Below, piece by piece: positions 6,629-21,300 of a DNA stretch of 64,000 nucleotides. Position numbers and translations under genes: made by a program. Positions within the stretch are counted from its first letter, which is position 1. Each line of letters begins with the position of its first letter. The notes beneath the pieces were generated by a model. The model was given only the letters and a program-made list of their open reading frames with translations, did no database searches and had not been told where the DNA came from. The stretch is taken from positions 149,462 through 213,461 of the forward strand of contig JBLIRR010000008.1 in the NCBI GenBank assembly GCA_049472395.1, written 5' to 3'. This DNA comes from JBLIRR01 sp049472395. GTDB lineage: Bacteria > SZUA-182 > DTGQ01 > JBLIRR01.

Positions 6629-9600
6629 ATGAAAAAAGGAAGTAATAAAAAAGATGGCGCAGGAGATATTGCTGTTATAGGTATAGCCTGCCGTTTTCCA
6701 GGAGCTCGGAACTATCAAGAATTTGCAGATAATCTATTGAAGGGGATCAATTCCATTAAACAGATTCCTTCCTCCCGCTGGGATACTGAAAAATACTACT
6801 CTCCCAACTTCGACGAACCGAATAAAAGCATTAGCAAATGGTGCGGCCTTATTGATGATATCGATCAATTTGATAATCGTTTCTTCAATATCTCACCAAG
6901 GGAAGCCAATAATATGGACCCTCAACAGAGGCTCCTTCTTGAGGAGACCTGGCACTGTATAGAAGACTCAGGGGTACCTCTGAGCAGCCTTCAGAGGAAG
7001 ACAACATCAGTCTATGTGGGAGTCATGGCAATTGATTACCATCAGGAAGCATCCTCTCCTGATGTGATCACAGATAGTTATGCCTGTCTGGGAAATTATG
7101 AGTGCATTCTTGCCAACCGGATTTCTTATATATTTGGGCTTGAAGGAGCAAGCATTTCTATTGATGCTGCCTGTGCTTCTTCACTGGTGGCCATTCATGA
7201 AGCAAAACGCTCGCTCATCATGAATGAGAGTGATTATGCCTTGGCAAGCGGTGTATCCTTAAATTTTCATCCATGGAAATATATTTCCTTTTCAAAATCC
7301 AGGATGCTGAGCCCTGATGGGCAATGTAAAACTTTCGATATAAGCGCCAACGGATATGTGCCGGGGGAGGGAGTGGGAGTAATTCTCCTTCAACGCCTGG
7401 CAGATGCCATCGCTGATGGAAATCATATATATGGCATAATAAAAGGCTCATCGGTAAAACATAGCGGGAAGACCCTCTCTATTACGGCGCCGCGGGTGGA
7501 AGCCCAGAGCAGAGTGATTTTATCGGCATATAAAAATGCGGGTGTGAGTCCTGATACCGTCTCCTATGTGGAAGCCCACGGCACGGGGACCTCTCTTGGT
7601 GATCCCATAGAGATAGAAAGTATAACGAAAGCCTTTAAGGAATATACTCAAGAGAAGCAATTTTGTAAGATCGGATCAGTCAAGACGAATATCGGGCATC
7701 TTGAAGCTGCCGCCGGGATAGCAGGGACCATAAAGGTACTGATGATGCTGCAACACCGGAAGATACCGAAGAGCTTGAACATTATGAAATTAAATCCCAT
7801 TATCAATTTTGAAGATTCCCCATTTACCGTAGCCACTGAACTAAGCGATTGGAAAAGCAAAGAGCGGGGATTGCCGCTTCGAGCCGGGATAAGTTCCTTT
7901 GGTTTTGGAGGGGTTAATTCCCACGTGGTGCTTGAAGAATATAGAGACACTGTGAAAAATAAGAAAGAACCTGATCAGAATCAACTTTTTATCCTTTCTG
8001 GCACCTCTTCTTATAGTATGCAAAAACTTATCGAAGAATGGAGGCAATTCACTGAAAGCGAAACTTTCTCTCACTATAGTTTGCAAGACATCTGTGCTAC
8101 ATTGAAGCTGGGAAGAGGTGCTTTCCCCTATCGTTATGGGGTACACGTGCGCAGTAAGGAGGAGATTAAGGATCTATTGGATAAGGCAGAGTACTCCATT
8201 CAAAAACAACACAAAAACTATTGGTGCCTGCGCATTGGTGATTTTACTTTTGAAAGTCTTGAGCCCTTCCGCTCATATTTGGAAAGATTTGATTTATTTA
8301 AACACCATTTGGAAACAATTACGAGGTCCCTCCTTGATAGGGGAATAAAAGAGGACTCATTCAAGGATTTCAAGAAAGGGCCTTGGAGCAAAGAACATAA
8401 ATCCCTTTATTCCTTTATAGTGATCTATGCGGGTATTCGGACCCTCATTGATTTGGGATTTACGCCGGACGTGATCACGGGCGAAAGGGCGGGAGTATTG
8501 ACAGGCCTTGTGCTGAGCGGGATTATAACCCTGGAGGATGCCTTGGCGGTACTCATGTCTGAAAAAAAATTAAAGGATATAGAATTTCATCGGCCCACAA
8601 TCCCCTATTATGATGCTATTCTTAAAACCACTGTCATGCCGTTTCATTTTGATGAGACATACCTGCGGCTTCTTGTTGATGAAATGGGCCGGCAGAATAA
8701 ATTATTAGGGCAAATACTTGTTGACGGTATATTCTATGCCCAGAGAAAAGATATAGAACCAACTGACAGGCATCGTGAGGAGACTCTTCTGGGGCAGCTT
8801 CTTTTAAGAAATGGCGCCATTACAAAGGAGCAGCTTAATCATGCCCTGGCCGAGCAAAAAAAGAAAGGGGATATGCTTGGGCATATTCTTGTTGCGAGTA
8901 AATATTGCAGCCCTGATCAATTAGCCGAATCACTGCACCAGCAGGATTTATTGCGCTACTATGTCCAGGAAGTATTACGGCATTATGTGGATAAGGCGAG
9001 GTTGCTGAATGAAAATCAATTCACCTTTAAAAAATATCTGGAAGAGTGGAATATAGTACTTAAGAAGTCCGGCAGAGACCTTCTTCAGCTGCTTCATGAT
9101 GAACAGATTCTCTCCCAGGAGGGGGGAAGGCTGAGAAAAGAGAAGCTGCTGCTCATGGTAATCATCATGAGCTGTCTTCGAAGGCTGAATCAAAAATGGA
9201 ACCTCACCGAGTACCAGGTCGTGGAGGAGACGAGATTTTATGAACTGGTTGATTTAGTCACCGACGAGGTCATGCCGAAGGATGACCTCGTGGCGCTCCT
9301 TCTGGGTGATAATCCCGACTATGCCTTTATAGCCCATACGCTCAATAAGCGTCAATTAAGCCGGGGCTTGAGCAGCGCCTATCGGTATATAAAACAATTG
9401 CATCCGAATATAGAGGAGATTGAGGATGTGTCAAGCTGGCTTATCGAAGCCATGAAGATAGATAATGTGCTTCCGGAGGAGAGCATGGCCTATTTGCCCA
9501 TTGATAAAATTGCCTTTTTTGAGATTGGGTTATTTCATACGCCAGTGCCTTTTGAGGACTCCGTACATCTTAAAATGGGTGACAATCTCTGTGAATTATT

Positions 9601-12390
9601 CACTGACAGTTTGCTCACGCTCTGGCTTCACGGAGTGGATATTAAATGGGAAACACTCTATAGGGAAGGTACTTATAAAAAGGCGGTTTTACCCACCTAT
9701 CCATTTGACCGAAAATCCTTTTGGCTTCCCCGAATTGAGGAAAAAGGGGGGGATGATTCTACAAGGGACCAGACGGTCCTTGTCTATAAAAGGAATTTTT
9801 CCGGGAGTGATCCTATTACACAGGACCATGTAATTACGGGAAGGCCTCTTATTCCGGGCGCTTCTTTCATAGACTTTGGTCTTGAGTCTGTCCAAAAAGC
9901 CTTAGAACAACCCGTGAATACATTACGGAATATTCTTATTCAGAATCCAAGCATCGTGGAAGGCACTGTGACCCTGGATGCCGAGATACGAAAAAATGAG
10001 CGTCGATTTTTTGTAAAACAGGGCATGAAGACACTCTGCAGCGGAGAATATGAAACAAATGGGACAGAGGCCCCCTCATCGCTCAATCTGTCTTACTATC
10101 GGGAAAAGCCATCCGAACACATAGAGGGCCTCTATCCTTTCTTATGGCGTATGGGGTATCACTATAGGAAGGGGCTGCAGGTGATCGAAAAAGTATGGAG
10201 AAGCGACAGTGGCTTCCTTATTGCGCTTAAAAAAGTCCCGGAAAAGGAAAGGATTTTGGATGGGATCTTCCAGGCCGCCTTGTGTGCAGCATGGATAGAA
10301 AAAGGCTTTGCAAAGGAGGGCGCGCTTTTTATCCCCTATTATATAAAAGCGCTTTCAGTGAGTGGCGCAATAAATAACAGCTGTTTTGTTTTAATCAAAA
10401 AAGAGGACCTCCGACGCAAGGGGGAGGATCTCAATGTAGAATTCCTGATTTATAATTCTGACGGGCAGATTACCATGCGGATCCATGATATGCTCTTTAA
10501 GCAGGTACCGACGACTTTTTTACAAGCCCCCACTCATGGAAAGGCACGGGCCAGCGCTCCCTATTCAGAACCTTCGTGTCTATATTACTACAGCCCTCTA
10601 TGGAGGAAGCAGGCACGCACTACTCCTGATACCACCGGGGTCAAAAGCGCGGCACTTTTCTTTATCCAACAACACAATACCCACTCTGCCTTGACCTTTG
10701 AAGCGGCCTTGCGCTATCAGAGGGTCTTCTTTATTCATGAGGGGACTTTATTTCTTCACAAGGATAATGACCATATTTATATTCAGAGCGCTGAAGAGAG
10801 CGACTATGTAAAGCTTATGGACCTTATATCCACCAAGGTCAAGGGCGACGATACAGCACACCTTGATATGTATTATTTATGGGCATATGAGCAGAATGTA
10901 TCTCCCATTTCAGCCCTTGATGCTCTTAGGGAGAAGCAAGAAAAAGGGGTAAGAAACCTTTTCTATGTATCCAAGGCAATAACCGGCGCTCAGATAAAAA
11001 ATCCTGTTAATCTCATTGTGGCAACACACAATGTCCATACGATTACTTCCTCGGATTCTGGAGATGGCTATGGGTATGGGGGGATTATGGGGCTGGCACA
11101 CACGATTGTAATGGAGAATCCCAGGGTAAAGATAAAACTCGTTGATCTTGATACAGATGAAATCGGTTCAACCGAAAGTGCGCACCTCCTTTTTGATGAG
11201 AGCCTTGTTCAGGATCAAATGGAGATTGCAGCCTATCGAAAGGGCGAGCGCTTTATCCGGGGCTTTGCGCCATTCGCCTCTGCGCAGGATTCCCATGAGC
11301 CGGTATTTAAAAACAGGAGCGTATATTTGATTGTCGGTGGCGCAGGTAGTATCGGGGTTAAGGTTGCTGAGATGATTGCCCGAAAAACCCAAGCCACCCT
11401 TATTCTCCTTGGAAGATCGAAATTAACCGCAGGAAAACAGCGTACCATTGACCAGCTTCGGACATTGGGGAGCGAAGTGCATTATATGCAAGGGGATATA
11501 GCGAATCAGAAACAGATGCAAAAGACAGTGACCCATATCAAAGAACGTGTTGGAACTCTCAATGGCGTGATTCATGCGGCTGGAGTCTTAGAGGATAAAT
11601 TTTTAATGGCTAAAGAGTGGGAATCATGTGAGAGGGTTCTCGCTCCTAAGGTCCAAGGTGCATGGGTCATAAATGAGATTACACGGGAAGAGCCCCTGGA
11701 GTTCTTCGTTGTCTTCTCCTCCATTGTTTCTCTTGTTGGTAATATCGGGCAGGCAGATTATGGCGCGGCGAATGGTTTTTTGGATTCCTTTATCCATTAC
11801 CGTGCACGCAATAAGTATCCTGGCAAGAGTATGAGCATTAATTGGACATTGTGGTCTGATGGTGGGATGGGCCGTGCCGATCAGACAAGGATAAAATTCG
11901 AAAAACGGGGATTGTCTCCCATATCCTCAGACCTTGCTCTGAAGGCCCTTGAGCATATATTAGGATATAGCACACCATCAACAGGGCCGTCCCAAGTCGC
12001 TGTAATGGGAGAAAAATTCCCAGGATTTGAATCTCAACAAAAGGCCATTTCTTTACCTTCTCCTTCACAATCTTCCGTCCCTGCAACCGTGAAGAAAAAA
12101 GAAACGAGTGAGAGCCGAACCCTTACATTAGAAACATACCTTAAAGACCTTATCGCCTCTAAATTAGACAGTAAGCCAGAGGATATTAACAAAGATGATT
12201 CTTTTTTCTCTTTAGGGATTGAATCAATTATCGTGCAGGAGATTATGAGCGAGCTTGAGAAAAAATATGAGAATCTGCCACCGACTTTGCTTTTTGAATA
12301 TCCGAATATTCGAGAACTTGTAGCGTATCTCAAGGATAAATCTCCCGGGTTATCCTCGCTTCATGAGGAATCCATCCAAGTATCGAATGA
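6629..12390 (+). other. PKS module 1: KS-(AT remnant/MshEN-like)-DH-KR-ACP
   Basis: KS1 has DAACASS (Cys182) rather than the DTACSSS of the other two modules, HGTGTS (His317) and NIGHLE (His357). Residues about 600-650 follow the AT pattern (SFIVIYAGIRTLIDLGFTPD, then LSGIITLEDALAVL), but the GHSxG nucleophile motif reads GERAG, with Arg620 in place of Ser. The post-AT linker motif PTYPFDRKSFWL is kept. DH1 has His1067 in HxxxGxxxxP and Asp1211 in DxxxQ. KR1 has GGAGSIG, APKV Lys, Tyr1711 and Asn at Tyr+4, with LED at the stereochemical position (B-type-like). The ACP motif is LGIESI. Confidence 0.85.
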
Positions 12391-15300
12391 TGAGTTCCGC
12401 ATGGTTTCTCCCGAGATGTCTCTCACCCCGTCAGAGGCAGTTTCTCCTGAGGCACTTCCTGAAACATTTATTCAAGAAAACCGTTTTTTTGCGTATCCTC
12501 ATGAGCCAGCCCATCCCTCATACTATCATGGCATGGAATCATCCGGCCCATTCTTTAAGCAAGGGTATAAAATCGCTGTAGTTGGAATGAGCGGGCGATT
12601 CCCAAAGTCCCCGACGGTCGAGTCATATTGGCAGAATTTAGTGGATGGCAGGGACTGTATTGAGCAGATACCACGAGAGCGATGGGACTGCGAAAAATTT
12701 TTGCATACCTCCTACGGCAAATGGGGAGGATTTATTGATGATATTGATAAGTTTGATCCCCTGTTTTTCAATATTTCACCTTTGGAAGCCGAGCAGATGG
12801 ACCCTCAGCAGAGGCTGCTACTTGAATGCACCTGGGAAACCATGGAACGGGCAGGTTATGGAGACAGAAATCTCTACAGGGATAAACTGGTCGGGGTTTT
12901 TGTTGGCACCATGTGGAATGAATATTCACTCGTGGCTCATCAGGGTGGTTTTTTAAATAATACTTATGCCGGCCCCGGATCAATCTATTGGGCCATTGCA
13001 AACCGCATCTCCTATGTTATGGATTTTAAAGGGCCGAGTATTGCACTTGATACCGCCTGCTCCTCCTCTCTTGTTGCTGTTCACATGGCGTGTCAGAGTA
13101 TTTTACACGGGGATTGCGACATGGCGATTGCCGGTGGAGTCAATCTGTCACTGCACCCAAGCAAGTATATTTATTTAAGTCAAGCCAAATTTTTATCACA
13201 AGATGGCAGGTGCAGAAGTTTTGGCGAGGGGGGTACAGGATATGTGCCTGGTGAGGGAGTGGGCACTGTTTTGCTTAAACCTCTCGCAAAGGCAATCGAG
13301 GATGGTGATCATATTTACGGCCTTATTCGAGGAAGCTCAACAAATCATGGAGGCAAGGCAACAGGATTTACTGTCCCCAATCCTGAGGCTCACACCCGTC
13401 TTATAACCAAAGCCTTTGAACGTGCCCATATTTCCCCTGATAAGCTCGGCTATATTGAATGTCACGGCACCGGCACAATCTTAGGAGATCCTATCGAGAT
13501 TGCGGGACTGACGCGGGCTTTTGGCTCTCATACCGATAGACACCAGTTCTGTCCAATCGGATCGGTAAAATCAAATATTGGGCATCTGGAAGCGGCAGCA
13601 GGTGTTGCTGCACTGATCAAGGTATTGCTCTGCATGGAGCATAATAAAATACCAAAGAGTCTGCATAGCACAGTGCTCAATTCGAACATTAATTTCAAGG
13701 AAACCCCCTTTTATGTCCTTAAAGACAACCAAGAGTGGAAATCTGAGGACTTAACGCCAAGGTTTGCGGGGATCAGCTCCTTTGGAGCGGGGGGCTCGAA
13801 TGCTCATCTTATAGTTGAGTCACATGAAGAGCACAAGGTTGATCGCACGGAGACTACCATAAGCACCTCCCGGCATGAGGCTCATATTATCCCAGTTTCT
13901 GCGAGAAATGAGGAGAGAGTAAAAGCCTATGCTGAAAAACTGCGTGATTTCTTAGAAAACATTTCTGATAATATTACACTTCCTGAGATTGCCTATACCC
14001 TTCAGGTTGGACGAGAGGCGCGAGAAGAACGGATAGCCTTTGTGGTTTCGAGCATCAAGGAACTTCGTGAAAAGCTGGCGCATTATTGTCACAACACCAC
14101 CAATATCAAGGATTTTTATAAAGGGAATGTGCGCAGGAATAAATCAGATTTAGGGTTTTTGATTGAAGGTGAGGAAGGGAGAGAATTTTTAGAAAATATC
14201 CTGAAGAAAAAGAAACTATCAAAAGCCGCTAAATTGTGGGTAGGGGGGGTCTTCTTTGATTGGAAATTATTCTATGCATCTCATGTGCCTCGTCGTATTG
14301 CCCTTCCTACCTATCCCTTTGCCAGGGAGCGGTATTGGATATCAGATCAAAAGAGTGAAATCAACAATCACCACTCCTCTTATGCATACCTTCATCCGAT
14401 AATCAATCAGAATACATCAACCTTGCGCCAGCTTAGATATTCAACGACCTTAAGCGGAGAAGAATTTTATCTGAAAGACCATATCATTGATAATCAAAAG
14501 ATTTTGCCGGCAGTGGCGTATATTGAAATGGCCCGGGCAGCAGGAGAGATTGCAGGGGAGAGAAAGGTCCGAAAGGTAAAGGATATTGTCTGGATAAAAC
14601 CTATTGCCTTGCGTGATACATCCCAGAGTGTGCATATCGCCCTTTTCCCTCAAAACCACACTGATGCGGTAACCTATGAAGTCATTACGACGAATGGAAA
14701 TAATCAAGCGATACTTCATTCCCAAGGGAAAATCATCTATGAACACTCTTCCGACAAAAATGTGGAGAGTGGCGATATAAACGAGATAAAAACACGATGT
14801 TCACAGAGAAAAGAGCGCCTCGCCTGCTATCGGCTCTTTCAATCAAAGGGTTTTGCGTATGGGCCAAGTTTTCAGTCAATTCAAGAATTTTGGGCCAATG
14901 GGACCGAAGCACTTTCACTTCTCACATTACCGGCAGATATGGATGATGGATTTCGTGATTTCGGGCTGCACCCTTCATTGATGGATGGCGCCCTGCAATC
15001 GGTTATAGGATTAATCGATAATATGGATTCTCCCGGGCTTCACCTTCCCTTTGCCATGGGAGAGGTTGAGATCCTGCAGCCTATGCCTGAAAGGTGTTAT
15101 GCCCATGTGACCTTTTCAGGGCAACAGAACCAAAAAGATAAACAGATTAAAAGATTTACTATTCATATTATGGATGAAAAGGGGCGGATACTTCTTAAAA
15201 TCAAAGACTTCTCCCTTCGTGCCCACAAGAGACAATCCCAGCCTGCAATCACTGATACACACGGACAAGGCTTCGAGATGAGCTATTATCATAATCTGTG

Positions 15301-18300
15301 GGAAAGGAGTGAGGTGTCTGATGACGTGCTCACACACTCGCTTCCCCGTCATATTCTCCTCTTTGACACAGAGGGGGAAATCTATGAAGGATTAAAGACA
15401 AAATTACTCGCGCAAGGGCAAAGCGCTCCCCGGATTACTCTGATAAAACCGGGCAAGGCATTCAAAGAGTGTGGCAGCAGCGTATACCAGATCAATCCTT
15501 CTCATAAAGCAGATTATGGGCAACTTCTTACAACCCTGAAAAACCAGGCTCCCATGCCGGATACCATTATTTGGTTATGGGCAAAGGAGGGTTTTTTACA
15601 AAGCATTGACACACTCCCCTCTCTGCTTGAAAGGAGCGTGTATTCATCGCTTTTTCTTACACAAGCGTTAATCGCCCAGAAGCTTACCAATAAAGTCAAG
15701 ACTATCTTTATCTATGAATCAAGCGTTGATCAGCCACACCCGCTCTATGCTGCCCTGAGCGGATTTGCAAAGACCATCTCCAGGGAAAATCCGAAGCTTG
15801 TATATAAATTAATCGATATCTGCAGACCTTCCATACCGTCCCGCACCATCTCCCTTGCGCGTAAATTGGACATTCTGCTTCGTGAAATGAGCCTTGATAC
15901 TGGGGATGGGAGTGAGATTCGCTATATGGATAATCAGAGATGGGTAAAGAGGCTGCAGGAATTTGATCTAGAGGCAGAGACTGCAAAGGGCAGAGGAGCT
16001 GATAGAGAGCATATGCTCAGAGAGCGGGGAGTGTATGTGATTACTGGTGGTGCTGGCGGATTAGGGCTTATATTCGCCGAATATCTCGCCAAATCAGTAA
16101 AAGCTCGCCTCGTGCTTACAGGGCGCTCAGATTTAAATTCTGAGAAAAAGGCGAAGATAAAGCATCTTGAATCAGTGGGCGCTGAGGTGTTATATATCAA
16201 AGCTGATGTTTCACAACAAAAAGATGTGCGGGCATTGATAAAGGAGGCCAAGGCTCGTTTTAACAGTGTGCATGGGATCATTCACAGCGCGGGTGTTCTC
16301 CGGGATTCCTTTATTGCATTTAAAACAAAAGAGCAGATGGACGCAGTATGTGCACCAAAAGTATATGGCACTCTCTATTTGGATGAGGCCACCAAGGATG
16401 AGGCCCTTGACTTTTTTGTGCTCTTCTCATCAATCACCGCGGTCATGGGCAATCCGGGACAAGCTGATTATGCCTTTGGAAACAGCTTTATGGATAATTT
16501 TGCCACTATGAGAGAAGGCTTGCGCGTAAAAGGTGCGCGTTCCGGGAAATCCTTGTCCATTAATTGGCCTTTATGGAAAGAGGGCGGGATGAGGGTCAAT
16601 GAGCAGACAGAGGACTTTTTAGCGAAAACAATGGGGATGAGGGCGCTTGCCACAGAGTCAGGACTACGAGCCTTTGAGAAGGGTTTACATCTTGCGGAGA
16701 GCCAATTTGTTGTCGTAGAGGGAGACCGTCAGAAATTAGGACGGACCCTCGGAGTAATCAGCACCACTGTTCCACGCACATCTATGGAAGATACACAGGA
16801 AGATACACACAGGGAAGTTTCCCAAAGGGAGAATACACAAAGGAAAGATACAGAGAGAAAATCTACCCAAAGGAGTATTCACTGGAACCCGGAAGAGCTG
16901 CAGGGAAAGATCCGGGAGGAGTGTATCCGGATGGTGTCGGATATTCTTCATGTGAGGGTGGATGATATCCATGAGGATGAGGAATTAAGCGCCTATGGTT
17001 TTGATTCGGTATCCTTTACCGTGTTTGCCAATAAGATAAATGAGCACTTTCAATTGGACATCACCCCTGCCATTTTCTTTGAATATCCCTCAATCGCCGC
17101 ATTCTCCGAATACCTCGTAAGCGAGTATCACGATTCATTCATGCGCTCTGAGGGCCAGGATTTAGAAAAGGCTGATGAGAAGAAGAAAGATGGAGAGGAG
17201 AATCCCGTGGGAAAAGAGGAGCTTGATAAGAATCTTGGTAAGAGAATTCGAAAGGAGCTTGCGGGGATGGTATCGGATATTCTCCATGTGAGCGCAGATG
17301 ATATCTATGAGGATGAGGAATTAAGCGCCTATGGCTTTGATTCGGTATCTTTTACTGTATTTGCCAATAAGATAAATGAGCACTACCAATTGGACATCAC
17401 ACCCGCCATTTTCTTTGAATATCCTTCAATCGCAATATTTTCCGAATACCTCGTAAGCGAGTATCACGATTCATTCATGCACTCATATGCCGGGGGCTTA
17501 GACGAGCGTGATGAGAAAGAGGAACAACCCTGGCAAGAGGAACAAACTAGGCTAGAAGAACAACCCAGCGCAGAGGAAAAATCTTTGCCACTGCATAACG
17601 AACCCCTTGCCATCATCGGCATCAGTGGGGTTATGCCTCAGTCAGAGGACCTTGACACATTCTGGAAACATCTTGAGCAGGGCGAGGACCTGATCACTGA
17701 AATCCCTCATGACCGGTGGGATTGGAAAGAATATTACGGCAACCCACGGGATGAGGCAAACAAAACGAATGTGAAGTGGGGCGGATTCATGAGGGATGTG
17801 GATAAATTTGATGCTCTTTTCTTCGGTATCTCACCGCGGGAGGCTCAATTAATGGACCCGCAGCAGAGGATATTCTTGGAGACCGTCTGGAAAGCTATTG
17901 AGGATGCAGGGTATAAGCCATCTGATTTTTCAGGAACAAAAACCGGTGTATTTGTTGGGGCTGCGACCACAGATTATAATGAGCTTGTCACACGGTCAGC
18001 CCCTGTGGAGGCGCATACCTCGACCGGAAGATTTCATTCTATCACCGCTAATAGAATATCTTATCTTTTGAATCTTCATGGCCCCAGTGAGCCTATTGAC
18101 ACTGCCTGTTCAAGTTCATTAGTTGCTCTGCACCGCGCTGCGCAGGCTATTAGGAATGGAAATTGTGATGGAGCCATCGTCGGTGGCGTGAATGTCATAC
18201 TTACACCCACGCTGCATATTTCCTTTAGCAAGGCAGGGATGCTGTGTGAGGATGGACGGTGTAAAACCTTTGATAAAGCTGCCAATGGATATGCGAGGGG

Positions 18301-21300
18301 AGAAGGCGTGGGGACCATTGTAATAAAACCTCTGAGCAAGGCCGAGGCAGATGGGGACCATATATATGCCCTTATTCGAGGCACTGCTGAAAACCATGGC
18401 GGGCACGCCACCTCACTCACCGCCCCTAATCCTAATGCTCAGGCAGAACTGCTCGTCAACGCCTATGAGGAGGCTGGGATCGATCCTCGCACAATAAGCT
18501 ACATCGAAGCCCACGGAACAGGCACAACTCTCGGAGACCCCATCGAGATAAATGGATTAAAGAAAGCCTTTAAGGAACTGTATTCCAGGCGGAGAGAATC
18601 ATTACCCGATGTGCCGCATTGCGGTATTGGCACGGTAAAGACCAATATCGGGCATTTGGAAACAGCAGCGGGGATTGCCGGTGTGCTCAAAGTGCTCCTC
18701 GCCATGAAACATAAAAAACTGCCGGGTACTGTCCATTTTAAGGAACTTAATCCCTATATACAACTGAAAGGAAGCCCCTTCTTCATTGTAGAGCGCACAC
18801 AAGCATGGGAAAATCTTAGGGATACTCACAATCAACCTGTACCGCGGCGGGCAGGGGTAAGTTCATTCGGTTTTGGAGGAGCCAATGCCCATGTGATCTT
18901 AGAGGAATATATCAGATACTATCCTCAGCCGGCTGCAGCCAGCTCCTCGCATCACCTCTTTGTTCTCTCTGCAAAGGATAAGGACAGGCTCAAGGCATAT
19001 GCGGTCAAGATGCTTGAATTTTTGGAGGATACCACAGCGAGCCTTGCTGATATCGTCTATACCTTGCAGATAGGCAGGGAGCCTATGGAAGAGCGTTTGG
19101 CACTCGTGGTATCCGATAAAGAGGAACTGCGAGAAAAATTGTTGCAATTCCGCGAGGGGAGAGGGGACGATCACACAATCTATGTGGGTAATGCCTCACA
19201 GAATAAAGCAAAGGATAACATTTCCATTGATGATGAGGAAGAAAGTGGTGAGAGGGCAATAAAAATAGCCCGTTTTTGGGTATCAGGGGGAGTGGTAGAC
19301 TGGAAATCGTTCTATGTATCCTCTGCCCCTCATCGTATATCCCTTCCTCCCTATCCCTTTGCACGAGAGCGGCATTGGATAAAAGAAAACCAGGGAAATG
19401 AGAATATACATCACCCTCTCATTGATAAGATTATTCCATCCCAAAGCGTGGAGAGGGGGCTTGTGTTCCACAAGACATTTTATCCTGCTGATTTTATTCT
19501 GCGGGACCACAATGTGCGAGGCCAGTTAGTACTTCCGGGTGTCGGATATTTAGAGATGGTCAGGGCTGCAATTGCCCATACCACAGGGAAAGAAAATCCC
19601 ACCCTTTCCCAGATCGTATGGTTGCGGCCCTTGACTATCAATGAAGAAGAGGAAAAAGAAGCCCGGCTTATTATTACAAAGAAGGGTGAGTACTTAGACT
19701 TTGAGGTGCAAAGCACGGAGCATGGGGAGATAGTTGTTCATGCCCGGGGAAAAGCCTATCCAGAGTCGATTGCAACCTCCACCGACCCGATAGCCATCGA
19801 GAATATCAAGACAAGGTGCACCCGCCAGATAAGCAAGGAGAGAATATATTCACGATTTAAAAAAACAGGAATGAATTATGGCATTTATTTTCAAGGGCTC
19901 AGCCGTATGTGGGCACGTGAGGATGAAGCACTCGGGCAACTCAGTATCCCCCCTGAGTGTGAAAATGAGCGTGATCGTTATATCCTTCATCCCACATTAA
20001 TGGACGGAGCCCTCCAGATCATATCAGGCTTTTATGAAGACACCTCGCACACCCTTCTGCCCTTCGCAATAGAAGAGGTCAAGATCCTCCACCCCCTTCA
20101 ATCTAAAGCCTATGCCCATGTAAAGACTGTGGGCTCCAATCTTTTTCATGTGGCCCTTCTTGATGATACAGGCCGGGTATGTGTCACGCTTCATGAGGTG
20201 GCCATGAGAGAGTTAAAAGAGGAAAATTTCTTTTACGTTCCCCAATGGAAGGTGAGCCCATATCACTCTGAAGGAAATAGCCAGAAGGGGTCTGAGAAGA
20301 ATACAGTGCTTATTTTCTATCCGCACGACAGTTTTGGGCTTGAAAAGGCGCTGCGGGATGCCCATGGCACCGATACGGTCATCGAGATTATAGAAGGCGC
20401 CAACACGCTCAAGCACAATGATAAGCTTTGGGAGATTGCTGGTAAAGATCCCTCTGCCCTTAACAGGCTTGTCAGTCAACTGCCGATGCTTACCCATGTG
20501 TATTTTCTCGGGGGAATGCGGGGATCAAAAGAAGAAATTAATGATACAGCCGCCCTGGACTTTTCTCAAGAGCAGGGCGTGCTTTCACTTTTTCGGCTTA
20601 TAAAACTGCTCAGTGACCATAACCTTATCCAGGGAGAACTTCAGCTGAAAGTGATTACAAATGATGCCCAACAGGTTGCCTCAGAACCGGTTGCTAATCC
20701 TTACGCTGCAAGTTTATTCGGTTTCACGAAGGTGATGGCCAGGGAATACCCGATGGTGAAAGCACACTGTATTGATCTAAGCATCAATGAGATAGAGCAA
20801 CATTCCTTACAAAATGCCATGAGAGACCTGGCCCGGATGATTATTGAATATCCGGTCAATAAAAGTGGGGAAGAACTCGCAATTCGAAATGGCCGTCCCT
20901 ATGTCCGCATAATTGTCCCTACCATGCTTCCCTCTTCAGACTCTCTGCCGTTTCAGCATCAAGGGGTATATGTAATTTTAGGCGGAGCAGGGGGAATAGG
21001 ACTAACCTTCAGCAGCTATCTTGCGGAAAGATTCAAAGCGCGCCTTGTATTGCTCGGCCGCAGCGAACTTGATAGTGAGCGCAAAGAGAAGATCGCCCAG
21101 ATTGAATCAAAGGGAGGCAAGGTGCTCTATGTACGAGCAGATGCCACAAATCTTTCCAGTATGAAAGAGGCTATAAAGATCACCAAATCTCGATTCGGGA
21201 AAATCAATGGAGTCATTCATTCTGCCATCGTGTTGCGAGATAAGATCATTGAAAATATGGATGAAGAGAGCTTCCTCACAACCTTAGCGCCTAAAGTTGC

